DNA from: Streptomyces sp. CB01580
GTDB taxonomy: Bacteria; Actinomycetota; Actinomycetes; Streptomycetales; Streptomycetaceae
NCBI RefSeq assembly: GCF_001905795.1
Contig: NZ_LIXJ01000013.1
Span: 62,001-126,000, forward strand
Length of the DNA stretch: 64,000 nt
Direction: 5' to 3'
The position numbers and the translations under genes are program-made. This document shows, one piece after another, positions 23,814 to 31,685 of the stretch. Numbering within the stretch: the stretch's first letter is position 1; the number at the start of each line of letters is the position of its first letter. Under the pieces are notes generated by a model. The model saw only the letters and a list, made by a program, of their open reading frames with translations. It did not search any database and had not been told where the DNA came from.

Positions 23814-24797
23814 ATGGCCAGGACAGCTGTAGTGGCCGGCGGGGCGGGTTTCCTCGGCTCGCATCTGTGCGAACGGCTGCTCGCGGACGGCTGGGGCGTC
23901 GTCTGCGTCGACAACTTCAGCACCGGCGATCCGCAGAACGTGGCCCACTTGGCGGACGAGCACGGGTTCCGGCTGATCGAGGCCGATGTGTGCGAGGGGC
24001 CGCTCGCCGTCGAGGGCGAGGTCACGGCCGTACTGAACCTCGCCTCGCCCGCGTCACCCGTCGACTACCTCGAACTGCCGCTGGAGACCCTTCGGGTGGG
24101 GTCCGAGGGAACCCGCCATCTGCTGGACCTCGCCCGGGAGAAGAACGCCCGGTTCGTGCTCGCCTCCACGTCGGAGACGTACGGCGACCCGCTGGTGCAT
24201 CCGCAGCCCGAGAGCTACTGGGGCAACGTCAACCCGATCGGGCCGCGGTCCGTGTACGACGAGGCGAAGCGGTACGCCGAGGCGCTGACCATGGCCTACC
24301 GGCGTACGCACGGCGTCGACACCGGCATCGTCCGCATCTTCAACACGTACGGGCCCCGCATGCGCGCCCACGACGGCCGTGCCGTGCCCACGTTCATCCG
24401 GCAGGCGCTCGCCGGGGAGCCGATCACGGTGGCCGGTGACGGGTCGCAGACCCGGTCGCTGTGCTACGTGTCCGATCTGGTCGACGGCCTGGTGCGGATG
24501 GCCGGGCACACGCTGGCCGGTCCGGTCAACCTCGGCAACCAGGAGGAGATCTCGATGCTCCGGCTCGCCGAGTGGATCCGTGAACTCACCGCGTCCCCGT
24601 CCGCCATCGCGCGGGTGCCGCGGCCGGTGGACGACCCGTCGGTCCGCCGCCCGGACACCACCCGGGCCCGCGAGGACCTCGACTGGCGGCCGACGTTCAG
24701 CACCGCGCGGGGCCTGGCGGAGACCGTCGCGTGGTTCCAGAGCCTGTCCCGGGGCGAGCGCGGGGCCCTGCAACTGACGGGTGCAGAGGATTTGTAG
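23814..24797 (+). CDS. UDP-glucuronate decarboxylase (UDP-xylose synthase type)
   Basis: This extended SDR of 327 residues has GGAGFLGSHLCERLL, and the UXS signature STSETYGDPLVHPQPESYWG followed by NVNPIGPRSVYDEAKRYAEAL (catalytic Tyr and Lys), RIFNTYGPRMRAHDGR and DGSQTRSLCYVSDLVDG. UXS enzymes oxidise and decarboxylate UDP-glucuronate to UDP-xylose or release the 4-keto-pentose. UDP-glucose dehydrogenase, which makes the substrate, is encoded at 29724-31061. I chose ATG at 23814 because GGAGGG at 23801-23806 sits at normal distance; the ATG at 23808 would be only 1-2 bp from it. It is divergent from the halogenase run and convergent with the regulator at 25206. Confidence 0.88.
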   Translation: MARTAVVAGGAGFLGSHLCERLLADGWGVVCVDNFSTGDPQNVAHLADEHGFRLIEADVCEGPLAVEGEVTAVLNLASPASPVDYLELPLETLRVGSEGTRHLLDLAREKNARFVLASTSETYGDPLVHPQPESYWGNVNPIGPRSVYDEAKRYAEALTMAYRRTHGVDTGIVRIFNTYGPRMRAHDGRAVPTFIRQALAGEPITVAGDGSQTRSLCYVSDLVDGLVRMAGHTLAGPVNLGNQEEISMLRLAEWIRELTASPSAIARVPRPVDDPSVRRPDTTRAREDLDWRPTFSTARGLAETVAWFQSLSRGERGALQLTGAEDL

Positions 24798-24877
24798 GCA
24801 CGACCGGCATCCTGGTCGAGCAGTTGTGCGACGAGGGGGATCGACGTGTCGGCCCTGGGCAGTTTCTCGAAGGTCCC

Positions 24878-24961
24878 GTCCGGCCGGGGTGGCCCAAAGG
24901 CCGGTCGGGGTGGCCCGAAGGCCGGTCGGGGGTGCCCGGAGGCCCGGCGGGTGAGCCCGCC
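24878..24961. repeat. Tandem 21-bp GC-rich repeats
   Basis: About four 21-bp units built on GGCCGGTCGGGGTGGCCCGA (24899-24919 and 24920-24940 are the clearest, with degenerate ones on either side) lie in the 408-bp gap between the convergent UXS and regulator genes. Because the unit is a multiple of three, several frames read as Gly/Pro-rich collagen-like repeats, but none has a convincing start and context. I treat the stretch as non-coding. Confidence 0.7.
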
Positions 24962-25048
24962 GTCCGGCCGGGAGCGCCCGGATGCGCGCCGGGGCTGCCC
25001 GGGGTCCCGCCGCGGGTGCCTGGAGTTCCGCCGGGAGTGTCCGCACGC

Positions 25049-25114
25049 GCGTCGGGCGCCGGACGGCACACCGCACCGGACACCAGGCGATGCGCCACGT
25101 CCGGCGCCCGACGC
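25049..25114. terminator. Hairpin between convergent UXS and regulator genes
   Basis: Perfect 17-bp arms (25049-25065 GCGTCGGGCGCCGGACG and 25098-25114) enclose a 32-nt loop. It is 252 bp after the UXS stop and 92 bp from the regulator stop, so it may end transcription from either side. Confidence 0.6.
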
Positions 25115-25205
25115 CGGCCCGGGAGGGGTCCTCGCCGGTCCGCGAGGTCTGCTCGCCGACCCGCGGGGGCTCCTCACCGGTCCGCGAGGACGGCGAGGGC
25201 GGGTT

Positions 25206-26192
25206 TCAGACGCAGAGCCAGCCCCGGCCGGCGGCGAGGACACCCGCCTCGAACCGGCTGCGGGCGCCGAGCCGTTGCATCAGGTCGGCCGTGATGCGCC
25301 GGGTCGTGCGCACCGACACCCCCAGCTGACGGGCGATCGCGTCGTCCGTCATGCCCTGGCCGAGCAGTTCGAGCACCGCCCGTTCCGGCGGCGAGAGCGG
25401 GTCCTCGCCGGTACGGGGCGCGGTCTCGCCCAGCGGGCGCGCCTGCTGCCAGGTGTGTTCGAAGAAGGCCAGCAGCGCGGCCACGGCGCCGGTGCCGTGC
25501 AGCACGAGGGCGCCCAGATCCGCGGCGGTCGGGTCCACCGGGACGATCGCCGTGTCCCGGTCGTAGATGAGCATCCGCGACGGCAGCCGGGGCACGGTCC
25601 GTACCTGACCGCCGCGCGCCCCGAGCCAGTTGACGTACTCCCGGGTGGCCGGCGAGTTCGCGGCGCTGTCGAGGAACACGTACCGCAGCTGGACGCCCCG
25701 GTCGACGGCCGCCCGGTCGAGCGGCCGGGCGGCGTCCAGGTTCTCCGCGCTCTGCGCGCCGCCCGGTACGAACGCCGCCACCTCGGTGGTGCAGGTGCTC
25801 GCGAGATGCTCGATCTTGGACTGGATCTGGTCCATCGTCCTGAGCTTCTGCACCTCGTTGGCGGTCTGGCCGCCCGAGGCGCGAATATCGGCCAGCATCC
25901 GGGTCATGGCGAGCCGGCTCGCGCTGATCTGGCGCTGGCGTTCGAGAACCTCCTCCTCCTGGCTCATCAGGAGCGCGGTCAGTCCCAGTTCGGGATCGAC
26001 GGGCCGTCCCGGACCGCCGTCCGCCGACGGGCGCACGAGCGAGAGCGCGGCCAGCCGGTCCAGCGCTGCACGAAAGCGCTCCTCCGTCCAGCCCAATTGA
26101 CTTGCGAGACCGGAAATGCCCCCTGTACCGCCGGCGAGCATCGCGCGGTACACCGCTTCCTCGTCCGGCCCGAGGCCCAGTTGACGCAGCAT
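25206..26192 (-). CDS. TrmB/LuxR-type transcriptional regulator
   Basis: The 328-residue protein starts with a TrmB-like winged-helix segment (MLRQLGLGPDEEAVYRAML, GISGLASQLGWTEERFRAALDRL), followed by a coiled region, a phospholipase-D-like or sensor-type middle (TCTTEVAAFVPGG, ...VQLRYVFLDS, SRMLIYDRDTAIVP) and a C-terminal LuxR helix-turn-helix (LSPPERAVLELLGQGMTDDAIARQLGVSVRTTRRITADLMQRL, split here by common motif borders). This architecture is frequent among Streptomyces pathway regulators. It lies between the UXS gene and the SARP gene, so it probably controls the island. It is divergent from the 95-residue protein at 26345, and the 152 bp between them would hold the promoters. Confidence 0.85.
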   Translation of the reverse strand: MLRQLGLGPDEEAVYRAMLAGGTGGISGLASQLGWTEERFRAALDRLAALSLVRPSADGGPGRPVDPELGLTALLMSQEEEVLERQRQISASRLAMTRMLADIRASGGQTANEVQKLRTMDQIQSKIEHLASTCTTEVAAFVPGGAQSAENLDAARPLDRAAVDRGVQLRYVFLDSAANSPATREYVNWLGARGGQVRTVPRLPSRMLIYDRDTAIVPVDPTAADLGALVLHGTGAVAALLAFFEHTWQQARPLGETAPRTGEDPLSPPERAVLELLGQGMTDDAIARQLGVSVRTTRRITADLMQRLGARSRFEAGVLAAGRGWLCV

Positions 26193-26344
26193 CTATCCCT
26201 CCCCCAAAGGCAGAAGCCCCACAGTCCGCACGCGACACCCACCTGGGTGGCGGGTGCGGCCGATGTGAGCCAACACCTTATTCGATGGCCGAAAGTTCAC
26301 AGGAGTTCCACGGAATCGGCTATAGCAAGTGGAAGGCGGTCGTC

Positions 26345-26632
26345 ATGTACGTCGTGAACCTTCACCCCGATCCGGCCCACGGCCGCTGGGCCGGTGACGT
26401 CGGCGCGGCGCTGTGGGGGGCGGTCCGTTCCCGCCACGGGGTGGAGCACATCTACGCCCAGCCGGCGCCCTCGGGGGCCGCGGTGCTCTTTCTGTGCCAG
26501 CCCACCCTGGCGGACGCCGAACGTGCCGCCGACGACGTCCTGGCGCGGTGTCCGGCGCGCTTCACGAGGGGGTCGGTCGTGCCGCTGACCATGCTGGTCG
26601 AGCTGCTGGCCTACGAGAGCAACCCCTGGTGA
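26345..26632 (+). CDS. Small unrecognised protein between the two regulators
   Basis: The product is 95 residues (MYVVNLHPDPAHGRWAGD at the start, ending LVELLAYESNPW). I do not recognise the family. It is mostly hydrophobic/neutral with no membrane segment, and a central AVLFLCQPTLADAERAADDVL would form a strand-helix unit, so a small alpha/beta fold is likely. ATG at 26345 has GGAAGG about 8 bp upstream; an ATG at 26285 would add 20 residues without a good ribosome-binding site. It lies between the LuxR-type regulator and the SARP, transcribed with the latter. Confidence 0.7.
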   Translation: MYVVNLHPDPAHGRWAGDVGAALWGAVRSRHGVEHIYAQPAPSGAAVLFLCQPTLADAERAADDVLARCPARFTRGSVVPLTMLVELLAYESNPW

Positions 26633-26711
26633 CGGGCCGTCGCCACGAGCGGGCGCCGCACCGCGGCGCCGTCTGCGATCTTGTCCGAGTCCTGCCATTG
26701 CAGCTCCCTGA

Positions 26712-26753
26712 CAGAGTCAACCCTGTGCAAAGTTCTGGCCATCGCGCAGAGTT
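26712..26753 (+). promoter_or_regulatory. Three CARAGTY direct repeats upstream of the SARP gene
   Basis: CAGAGTC (26712-26718), CAAAGTT (26728-26734) and CAGAGTT (26747-26753) are direct heptamers spaced 16 and 19 bp apart. SARP proteins bind direct heptamer repeats, normally at about 11- or 22-bp periodicity, so the spacing here is not classic. Autoregulation is a possibility only. The surrounding gap 26633-26963 otherwise holds the palindromic repeat at 26842 and no gene. Confidence 0.35.
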
Positions 26754-26841
26754 GATACCACCGGTCAGGACGCCTCGCCAGAACGGCGAAGCCTCACGGC
26801 AGATCTTCGTACGACCACACGAGGCCCGCCCGTACCGGTAA

Positions 26842-26903
26842 GAGCCTGTCGGGTGACCTCCGACCGGGCGGCCACGCCCGGCCAGAGGTCACCCGACAGG
26901 CTC
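26842..26903. repeat. Intact copy of the dispersed palindromic repeat
   Basis: Perfect 19-bp arms (26842-26860 GAGCCTGTCGGGTGACCTC, 26885-26903 its complement) enclose an inner 7-bp stem CCGGGCG/CGCCCGG with loop GCCA. The whole 62 bp can fold as one long hairpin. The same arms occur at 48183-48236 and, split, at 4941-5136. It lies upstream of the SARP gene, where it could also stop transcription from the 95-residue protein gene. Confidence 0.9.
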
Positions 26904-26963
26904 CAAGGGGAGACCGCCGCACGTGACCGGACCCGGCCCCGTGCGCACAACAGGGGGAACACG

Positions 26964-27095
26964 ATGCACCTTTCCTACGGAAGCACCCGCACCTGGACAC
27001 TCACCGCCGCGACGCCCGGCCCTCACCCCCACGACTGCCGCACAGGCTTCCACGGGTACCGCACGGGCCAGTCCGGCAACATCTGGGGTCCGTGA
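26964..27095 (+). CDS. Candidate small ORF (43 residues) before the SARP gene
   Basis: ATG at 26964 follows CAGGGGGAACACG, a good ribosome-binding site. The product begins MHLSYGSTRTWTLT and ends TGQSGNIWGP, overlapping the possible extended start of the SARP frame in another phase. It has a single Cys and several aromatic residues near the end. It could be a regulatory leader peptide, a small secreted or modified peptide precursor, or not a gene at all. I include it because its ribosome-binding site is better than that of any SARP start. Confidence 0.35.
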   Translation: MHLSYGSTRTWTLTAATPGPHPHDCRTGFHGYRTGQSGNIWGP

Positions 27096-27150
27096 CCCCG
27101 TGGCCGCGACGCAGACCCCGTACCCCGACGCGCGAGCCCCGCACCCGGAC

Positions 27151-29220
27151 ATGGCGCGAGCCGCGCGTTCGGACACGACGGAAACCCTGTACCTGAATCT
27201 GCTCGGGCCGGTGGAGGCCCACCGTGGCGCCGCCCCGCTCAACCTCGGCGGCGCCAAACCCCGCACGGTCCTGGCGGCCCTGCTGATGGCCCGCGGCCGG
27301 GTCGTCGCCGACACCGAGCTCACCGCACTGCTGTGGGGCGACCGCCCGCCGGCCACCTGCACCGCCCAGATCCACACGTACGCCTCCCGGGTGCGCCGAC
27401 TGCTCGGCCCCGGCATCGACGTGGAGCGCCGCCGCCCCGGCTACCTCATCCGGCTGCCGGAGCACGGCGTCCACGTCGACCTGCTCGCCTTCCAGGAGCG
27501 GGCGGCGCGCGGTGCCGCCGCGCTCGCCGCGGGTGACGCGCGGACCGCGGCCGACACCCTGCGCGACGCCCTTGCCTGCTGGCGGGGCGAGGCGCTGGGC
27601 GGCGTCTGTGACCCGCTCGTCGTCGCCGGGCGCGACCGGCTGGAGGAGGAGCGCCTGGTCGCCCTCGAACGGCGTATGGACGCCGACTTGGAACTGGGGC
27701 GGCACGGCGAGCTGATCCCCGAACTCATCGCCGAGATCGCCTCCCACCCGCTGCGCGAGGGACTGCGCGCGAAGCTGATGACCGCGCTGTACCGGGCGGG
27801 CCGGCAGGCCGACGCACTCGCCGCCTACCGGGCCGCCCGCGCCACGCTGGCCGAGGAGCTGGGACTGGACCCCTGCGCCGAACTCCAGCGACTGCACCAG
27901 GCCCTGCTCACCGGCCACCCGTCCCTGCTCCAGCCGCGCCCCGTTCCCACCGCCGCCGTACCGGCCACCACCGCGCCGGCCGCCGCAACCCCCGCCCCTG
28001 TCCCCGCCCCGCTCCCCGTCCCCGCCGAACTGCCGCCCGCACCCGTCCGCTTCATCGGCCGCGACCAGGAGGTGCTGCGGCTGAGCACGGCCCTGAGCGA
28101 CCACCGCCCGCGCGGCGGCGAACCGGCCGTGCACGTCGTGACCGGCATGATCGGTGTCGGCAAGACGGCCGTGGTGCTCCGGACCGCGCACCGGGTCCGG
28201 CACCGCTACCCGGACGGTCAGATCCACCTCGACCTCCGCGGCTCCGGCCCGGACCCGCTCGACCCGGCGGACGCGCTCGCCGAGCTGCTGCGGCTGCTCG
28301 GTGTGGCCCCCGACCGGATTCCGGCCGGTTCCGACGACCGGGTACGGGCCTATCGCACCCGGATCGCGGACCGGCGGCTGCTGCTCATCCTCGACGACGC
28401 GGCCGACGAGCGCCGGCTGCGCCCGCTGCTGCCGGTGACCGAAGGCTGCGCGGCCCTGATCACGAGCCGCTGCGCGCTGCCCGCCCTCGACGGCGTGGGC
28501 CGGATCGCACTGCGCCCGCTGCCCGCGGCGGACGCCCGCGGATTGTTCGACGCGCTGGCGGGCCCGGCCCGTACCGCCGCCGAACCCCGGGCGGCCGAAG
28601 CCGTCGTCGAGGCGTGCGCGGGGCTGCCGCTGGCGCTGCGCATCGCCGGTCTGCGGGCCGCCGCCCGGCCACTGCGTCCGCTGGCGACGCTCGCCCGGCG
28701 GCTGACCGCATCGGACCGGGCCCTGGACGAACTCGCCCTGGGCGACCTGTCGGTGCGGGAGAGCCTGATGGACGGGTATCGCAGACTCGCCCCGCCGGGC
28801 CGACGCGCCCTGCGGTTCCTGTCGGCGCTGGGCCCGCACCCCGTGCCGCCACAGACCGCCGCCCGCGCGCTCGGCGTCGGGCCCGACCGGGCCGAGGACC
28901 TGCTCGACGGGCTCGCCGAGGAGTACTGGACCGAGCGGGTCGACCTCGGCGGCGGCCCCGGCCACCGGCTGCACCCGCTGGTCCGGCTGTTCGCCGGGGA
29001 GTTGCTGGCCCGGGAGGAGGGCGGCGTACCGCTGCCTCTGCCGGTACGGTCCGGCACCGGCGTTCCGCTGTCGGCGTCCGTGCGGTCCGCGGCCGGACCG
29101 GTGGTCCCGGTGGGGGCGGCGGCCGGACCTCTGCCGCCGGTACGGTGCGCGGTCGGCGTCCCGCTCCCGCTGTCGCTGGGACCGGCCCCGGTCCGCGTCC
29201 GCGCCGGCCGGGCGAACTGA
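27151..29220 (+). CDS. AfsR/SARP-type pathway regulator with NB-ARC ATPase domain
   Basis: The product (689 residues from ATG 27151) has an OmpR-like DNA-binding domain at the start (LNLLGPVEAHRG, GGAKPRTVLAALLMARGRVV, YASRVRRLLGPGI) and a bacterial transcriptional activation domain (AFQERAARGAAALAAGD through EELGLDPCAELQRLHQALL). After a Pro/Ala linker comes an NB-ARC-type ATPase with P-loop GMIGVGKTAVV and LLLILDDAAD. The C-terminus is a low-complexity Pro/Val/Arg tail. SARPs switch on antibiotic clusters, so this is the likely pathway activator. The start is uncertain: GTG at 26923 (with AAGGGGAG upstream), GTG at 27100 and ATG at 27151 are all in frame, and the segment before 27151 is not conserved-looking. 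C-terminal tetratricopeptide repeats of full AfsR are absent. Confidence 0.88.
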   Translation: MARAARSDTTETLYLNLLGPVEAHRGAAPLNLGGAKPRTVLAALLMARGRVVADTELTALLWGDRPPATCTAQIHTYASRVRRLLGPGIDVERRRPGYLIRLPEHGVHVDLLAFQERAARGAAALAAGDARTAADTLRDALACWRGEALGGVCDPLVVAGRDRLEEERLVALERRMDADLELGRHGELIPELIAEIASHPLREGLRAKLMTALYRAGRQADALAAYRAARATLAEELGLDPCAELQRLHQALLTGHPSLLQPRPVPTAAVPATTAPAAATPAPVPAPLPVPAELPPAPVRFIGRDQEVLRLSTALSDHRPRGGEPAVHVVTGMIGVGKTAVVLRTAHRVRHRYPDGQIHLDLRGSGPDPLDPADALAELLRLLGVAPDRIPAGSDDRVRAYRTRIADRRLLLILDDAADERRLRPLLPVTEGCAALITSRCALPALDGVGRIALRPLPAADARGLFDALAGPARTAAEPRAAEAVVEACAGLPLALRIAGLRAAARPLRPLATLARRLTASDRALDELALGDLSVRESLMDGYRRLAPPGRRALRFLSALGPHPVPPQTAARALGVGPDRAEDLLDGLAEEYWTERVDLGGGPGHRLHPLVRLFAGELLAREEGGVPLPLPVRSGTGVPLSASVRSAAGPVVPVGAAAGPLPPVRCAVGVPLPLSLGPAPVRVRAGRAN

Positions 29221-29460
29221 CCCGTACGGCGAGGACCGGGGCCGCGCCCGCACCCATCGGGCGAGCCCGACCGACTCCGGCCCGCACCGGCCGTGCCGAC
29301 CCGGGCAGGCCCGTGACCCCGCGCAGGCCCGAGTCGAGCGGAGCCGGCCCGGGGGTGTGAGGGCCGCGTCCGCCGCCCGCCGCTCGTACGACCCGCCCCG
29401 CGGCACACCGTCGCCGGTCTCCACCTGGCGGCACCGACGGAGATGAGGCACAGTCCGCAC

Positions 29461-29691
29461 ATGCCCGCACCTTCTGGATTCAGTTACGAGACCCGCGCCG
29501 ACGGTACGGTCGTCATCACCCACCGCGGCCGCAAGGCCACCACCCTGCGCGGCCCCCGCGCCGCGCAGTTCGTCGCCGAGATCGAATCCGGTGACGAACA
29601 GGCCGTCATGGCCCGCTGGACCGGCTCCTACAAGTTCGGCAACGAACGCACCGCCCGCAACCATCCGAGAAACCAACGGCGCCGTGGCTGA
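29461..29691 (+). CDS. Small conserved-looking hypothetical protein
   Basis: This 76-residue basic protein (MPAPSGFSYETRADGTVVIT ... ending in an Arg-rich NHPRNQRRRG) is of unknown function. It has a short beta-strand pattern VVITHRGRKATTLRG and a central FVAEIESGDEQAVMARWTG, compatible with a small nucleic-acid-binding or regulatory protein. ATG at 29461 is preferred; ATG at 29443 is 18 bp upstream but too close to its GGAG. It precedes the UDP-glucose dehydrogenase gene by 32 bp on the same strand. The 240 bp before it contain nothing I can name. Confidence 0.65.
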   Translation: MPAPSGFSYETRADGTVVITHRGRKATTLRGPRAAQFVAEIESGDEQAVMARWTGSYKFGNERTARNHPRNQRRRG

Positions 29692-29723
29692 CACGCGCGC
29701 CGCCCGAAGGACACCTGCCATCC

Positions 29724-31061
29724 ATGACTGACACCACGACCCTCTCTCCCGCACCCCGCCGGATCGCCGTGTTCGGCGCGGGTTACATCGGCCTGGTGAC
29801 CGGGGCCTGCTTCGCCGAACTCGGTCACCGGGTGGTGGTACGCGACATCCAGCCGGAGCGGATCGAGCTGCTGCGCTCCGGCGACGTCCCGTTCTTCGAA
29901 CCCGGCCTCGGCGACCTGATCATCCGGAACAAGGAACGGCTGTCGTTCACCCTCGACGCGGACGAGGCCGTACAGGACGCCGAAGCGGTGTTCGTCTGTG
30001 TCGACACCCCGCCCACGGCGTCCGGCGACGCCGACCTCTCCCGGGTGTGGGCCGTCGTCGAGGCGCTGAAGAACACCGCGTCGCATCTGGTCGCGATCGT
30101 GGTGAAGAGCACGGTGCCGGTCGGCACCGGCAGCCGGGTGCGGGCCGCCCTCGACGAGGCCGGCCTGAGCGGCGTCGGCTACGCCTCGAACCCCGAGTTC
30201 ACCGCCGAGGGAAGCGCGGTCGCCGACTTCCTGCACCCCGACCGCGTGGTGATCGGAGCCTCCGACGAGGCCACCGCGCACTGGGTGGAGGGGCTCTACA
30301 CCGGCATCGAAGGACCGGTGGAGACCATGGATGTCGCGTCGGCCGAGATGGTGAAGCTCGCGTCCAACGCGCTGCTCGCCACGAAGATCACCTTCATCAA
30401 CGAGATCGCGACCGTGTGCGAGGCCACCGGGGCGGACATCACGCAGGTGGCCCGCGCGGTCGGCCGCGACCACCGGCTCGGGCCGCACTTCCTCAACGCC
30501 GGTCTCGGATACGGGGGTTCGTGCTTCCCGAAGGACTCCCGGGCGCTGCGGGCGATGGCCAGCAACTCCGGCTATCCCTTCCAGCTCCTCAACGCCGTCA
30601 TCGAGGTCAACGAGCTCCAGCCCCGGCGCGCCATCCAGCGACTGAAGTCCGAACTGGGCGGGCTGCGGGGACGCCGCGTCGCCCTCCTCGGCCTGACGTT
30701 CAAGCCCGGTACGGACGACATGCGCGAGGCCCCCAGCACCGTCATCGCCTCCCGTCTCCTGGCCGAGGGCGCGGAGGTGACCTGCTGGGACCCGATGGCC
30801 CGCCCCGGCGAGGCCGAGCCCTGGACCTCGACGACCCGTCACCAGGACGTGGCGGGCGCCGTGACGGACGCCGACGCGGCCGTACTCGTCACCGAGTGGC
30901 CCGAACTGGCCGACGTCGACTGGCATGCCGCGGCCCGCCGCATGCGCGCCCCGCTGATCCTCGACGGCCGCAACCTGCTGGACCCCGAGGCACTGCTGGA
31001 CGCGGGCTTCACGTACATGAGCGTGGGCCGGGCGACGCGGTACGGCGGAGCCACCCGGTAG
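29724..31061 (+). CDS. UDP-glucose 6-dehydrogenase
   Basis: The enzyme oxidises UDP-glucose to UDP-glucuronate with two NAD+. Its 445 residues show the N-terminal NAD site AVFGAGYIGLVTGACFAELG, DTPPTASGDADLS, the substrate region VGYASNPEFTAEGSAVADFL, the central helix MVKLASNALLATKITFINEI, the catalytic GYGGSCFPKD with Cys267, and the C-terminal LTFKPGTDDMREAPS. The product is the substrate of the UXS-type decarboxylase at 23814-24797, so the two genes together would supply a UDP-pentose. It is the last island gene with an obvious pathway role; an 8-bp hairpin follows. Gene names for this family vary between species, so none is given. Confidence 0.95.
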   Translation: MTDTTTLSPAPRRIAVFGAGYIGLVTGACFAELGHRVVVRDIQPERIELLRSGDVPFFEPGLGDLIIRNKERLSFTLDADEAVQDAEAVFVCVDTPPTASGDADLSRVWAVVEALKNTASHLVAIVVKSTVPVGTGSRVRAALDEAGLSGVGYASNPEFTAEGSAVADFLHPDRVVIGASDEATAHWVEGLYTGIEGPVETMDVASAEMVKLASNALLATKITFINEIATVCEATGADITQVARAVGRDHRLGPHFLNAGLGYGGSCFPKDSRALRAMASNSGYPFQLLNAVIEVNELQPRRAIQRLKSELGGLRGRRVALLGLTFKPGTDDMREAPSTVIASRLLAEGAEVTCWDPMARPGEAEPWTSTTRHQDVAGAVTDADAAVLVTEWPELADVDWHAAARRMRAPLILDGRNLLDPEALLDAGFTYMSVGRATRYGGATR

Positions 31062-31082
31062 GGCCCGTGGCCCCGTCCCGTC

Positions 31083-31113
31083 CCCACCCCACCCGGTAGG
31101 GCCGTGGGGTGGG
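31083..31113. terminator. Short hairpin after UDP-glucose dehydrogenase
   Basis: The arms CCCACCCC (31083-31090) and GGGGTGGG (31106-31113) are 8 bp with a 15-nt loop, between convergent genes. Confidence 0.45.
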
Positions 31114-31119
31114 CCGGCG

Positions 31120-31539
31120 TCACCTTCCCGCGAGCGCGAGGTCGGCCCAGACGGTCTTGCGCGGGAACGGGCCCACCCGTACACCCCACTCGGCCGAGAG
31201 CGCCTCGACGATCAACAGCCCCCGGCCCGCCAAGGATTCGCCGTCCGGCTCCGGCACCCGGGGCATCGCGTCCCCGCGGGCGTCGGTGACCTCGATACGG
31301 AGCGTGTCCCCGTCGACGGTCAGCGAGATGCGGAAGTCCCTGCCCGGTACGTGGCCGTGCAGCGCGGCGTTGGCCGCCAGCTCGGCAACGACCAGCCCGG
31401 CGTCTTCCAGCGGCAACCCCCAGGAACGGAGCCGTTCGGTCGCGAGAAGCCTGGCGAGCCGGGCGCCCCGACGGGTGGCGGAGAGCTGGATGGCGAACTT
31501 GCCGTCCCGTACACGCGGTTGGGTGATTTCTCGATTCAC
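31120..31539 (-). CDS. Anti-sigma-factor-type ATP-binding protein (HATPase_c_2)
   Basis: The 139-residue product is a single GHKL ATPase domain of the SpoIIAB/RsbW type. It has the N-box VVAELAANAALHGHVPGRDF, then IEVTDARGDAMPRVPEPDGESLAGRGLLIVEALSAEWGV containing the G1/G2 region (positions near 85-115). Such small proteins in Streptomyces often sit beside XRE/DUF397 pairs, as here, and may regulate sigma factors or simply act as kinases or ATP-binding partners. It is convergent with UDP-glucose dehydrogenase and divergent from the XRE gene at 31686. Confidence 0.88.
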   Translation of the reverse strand: MNREITQPRVRDGKFAIQLSATRRGARLARLLATERLRSWGLPLEDAGLVVAELAANAALHGHVPGRDFRISLTVDGDTLRIEVTDARGDAMPRVPEPDGESLAGRGLLIVEALSAEWGVRVGPFPRKTVWADLALAGR

Positions 31540-31685
31540 GTCACTCAGCGTGGCCGAAGCTGCCTACGCTGAAAAGCGATGACATGGGTACGGACGGTGA
31601 CTGTCCAGTGGTGGTACGGGGCTGTCCATCCAGTACGGCGCCGAGCGCGGAACCGCGTGGGCGCGGAACGAAGGCGGGGTGTCGT

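Noticed and set aside
24878..24961. CRISPR array
   Set aside because: The units are adjacent with no spacers between them, and no cas genes are present.
24846..26357. 503-residue plus-strand frame with collagen-like start
   Set aside because: It runs antisense through the whole TrmB/LuxR-type regulator gene. Only the repeat-rich start is unexplained, and that reads Gly/Pro-rich in several frames.
27001..29754. 917-residue open frame antisense to the SARP gene
   Set aside because: Low-complexity Gly/Arg/Gln composition, no recognisable domain, and complete overlap with the clear SARP coding sequence; long antisense frames are expected at this GC content.
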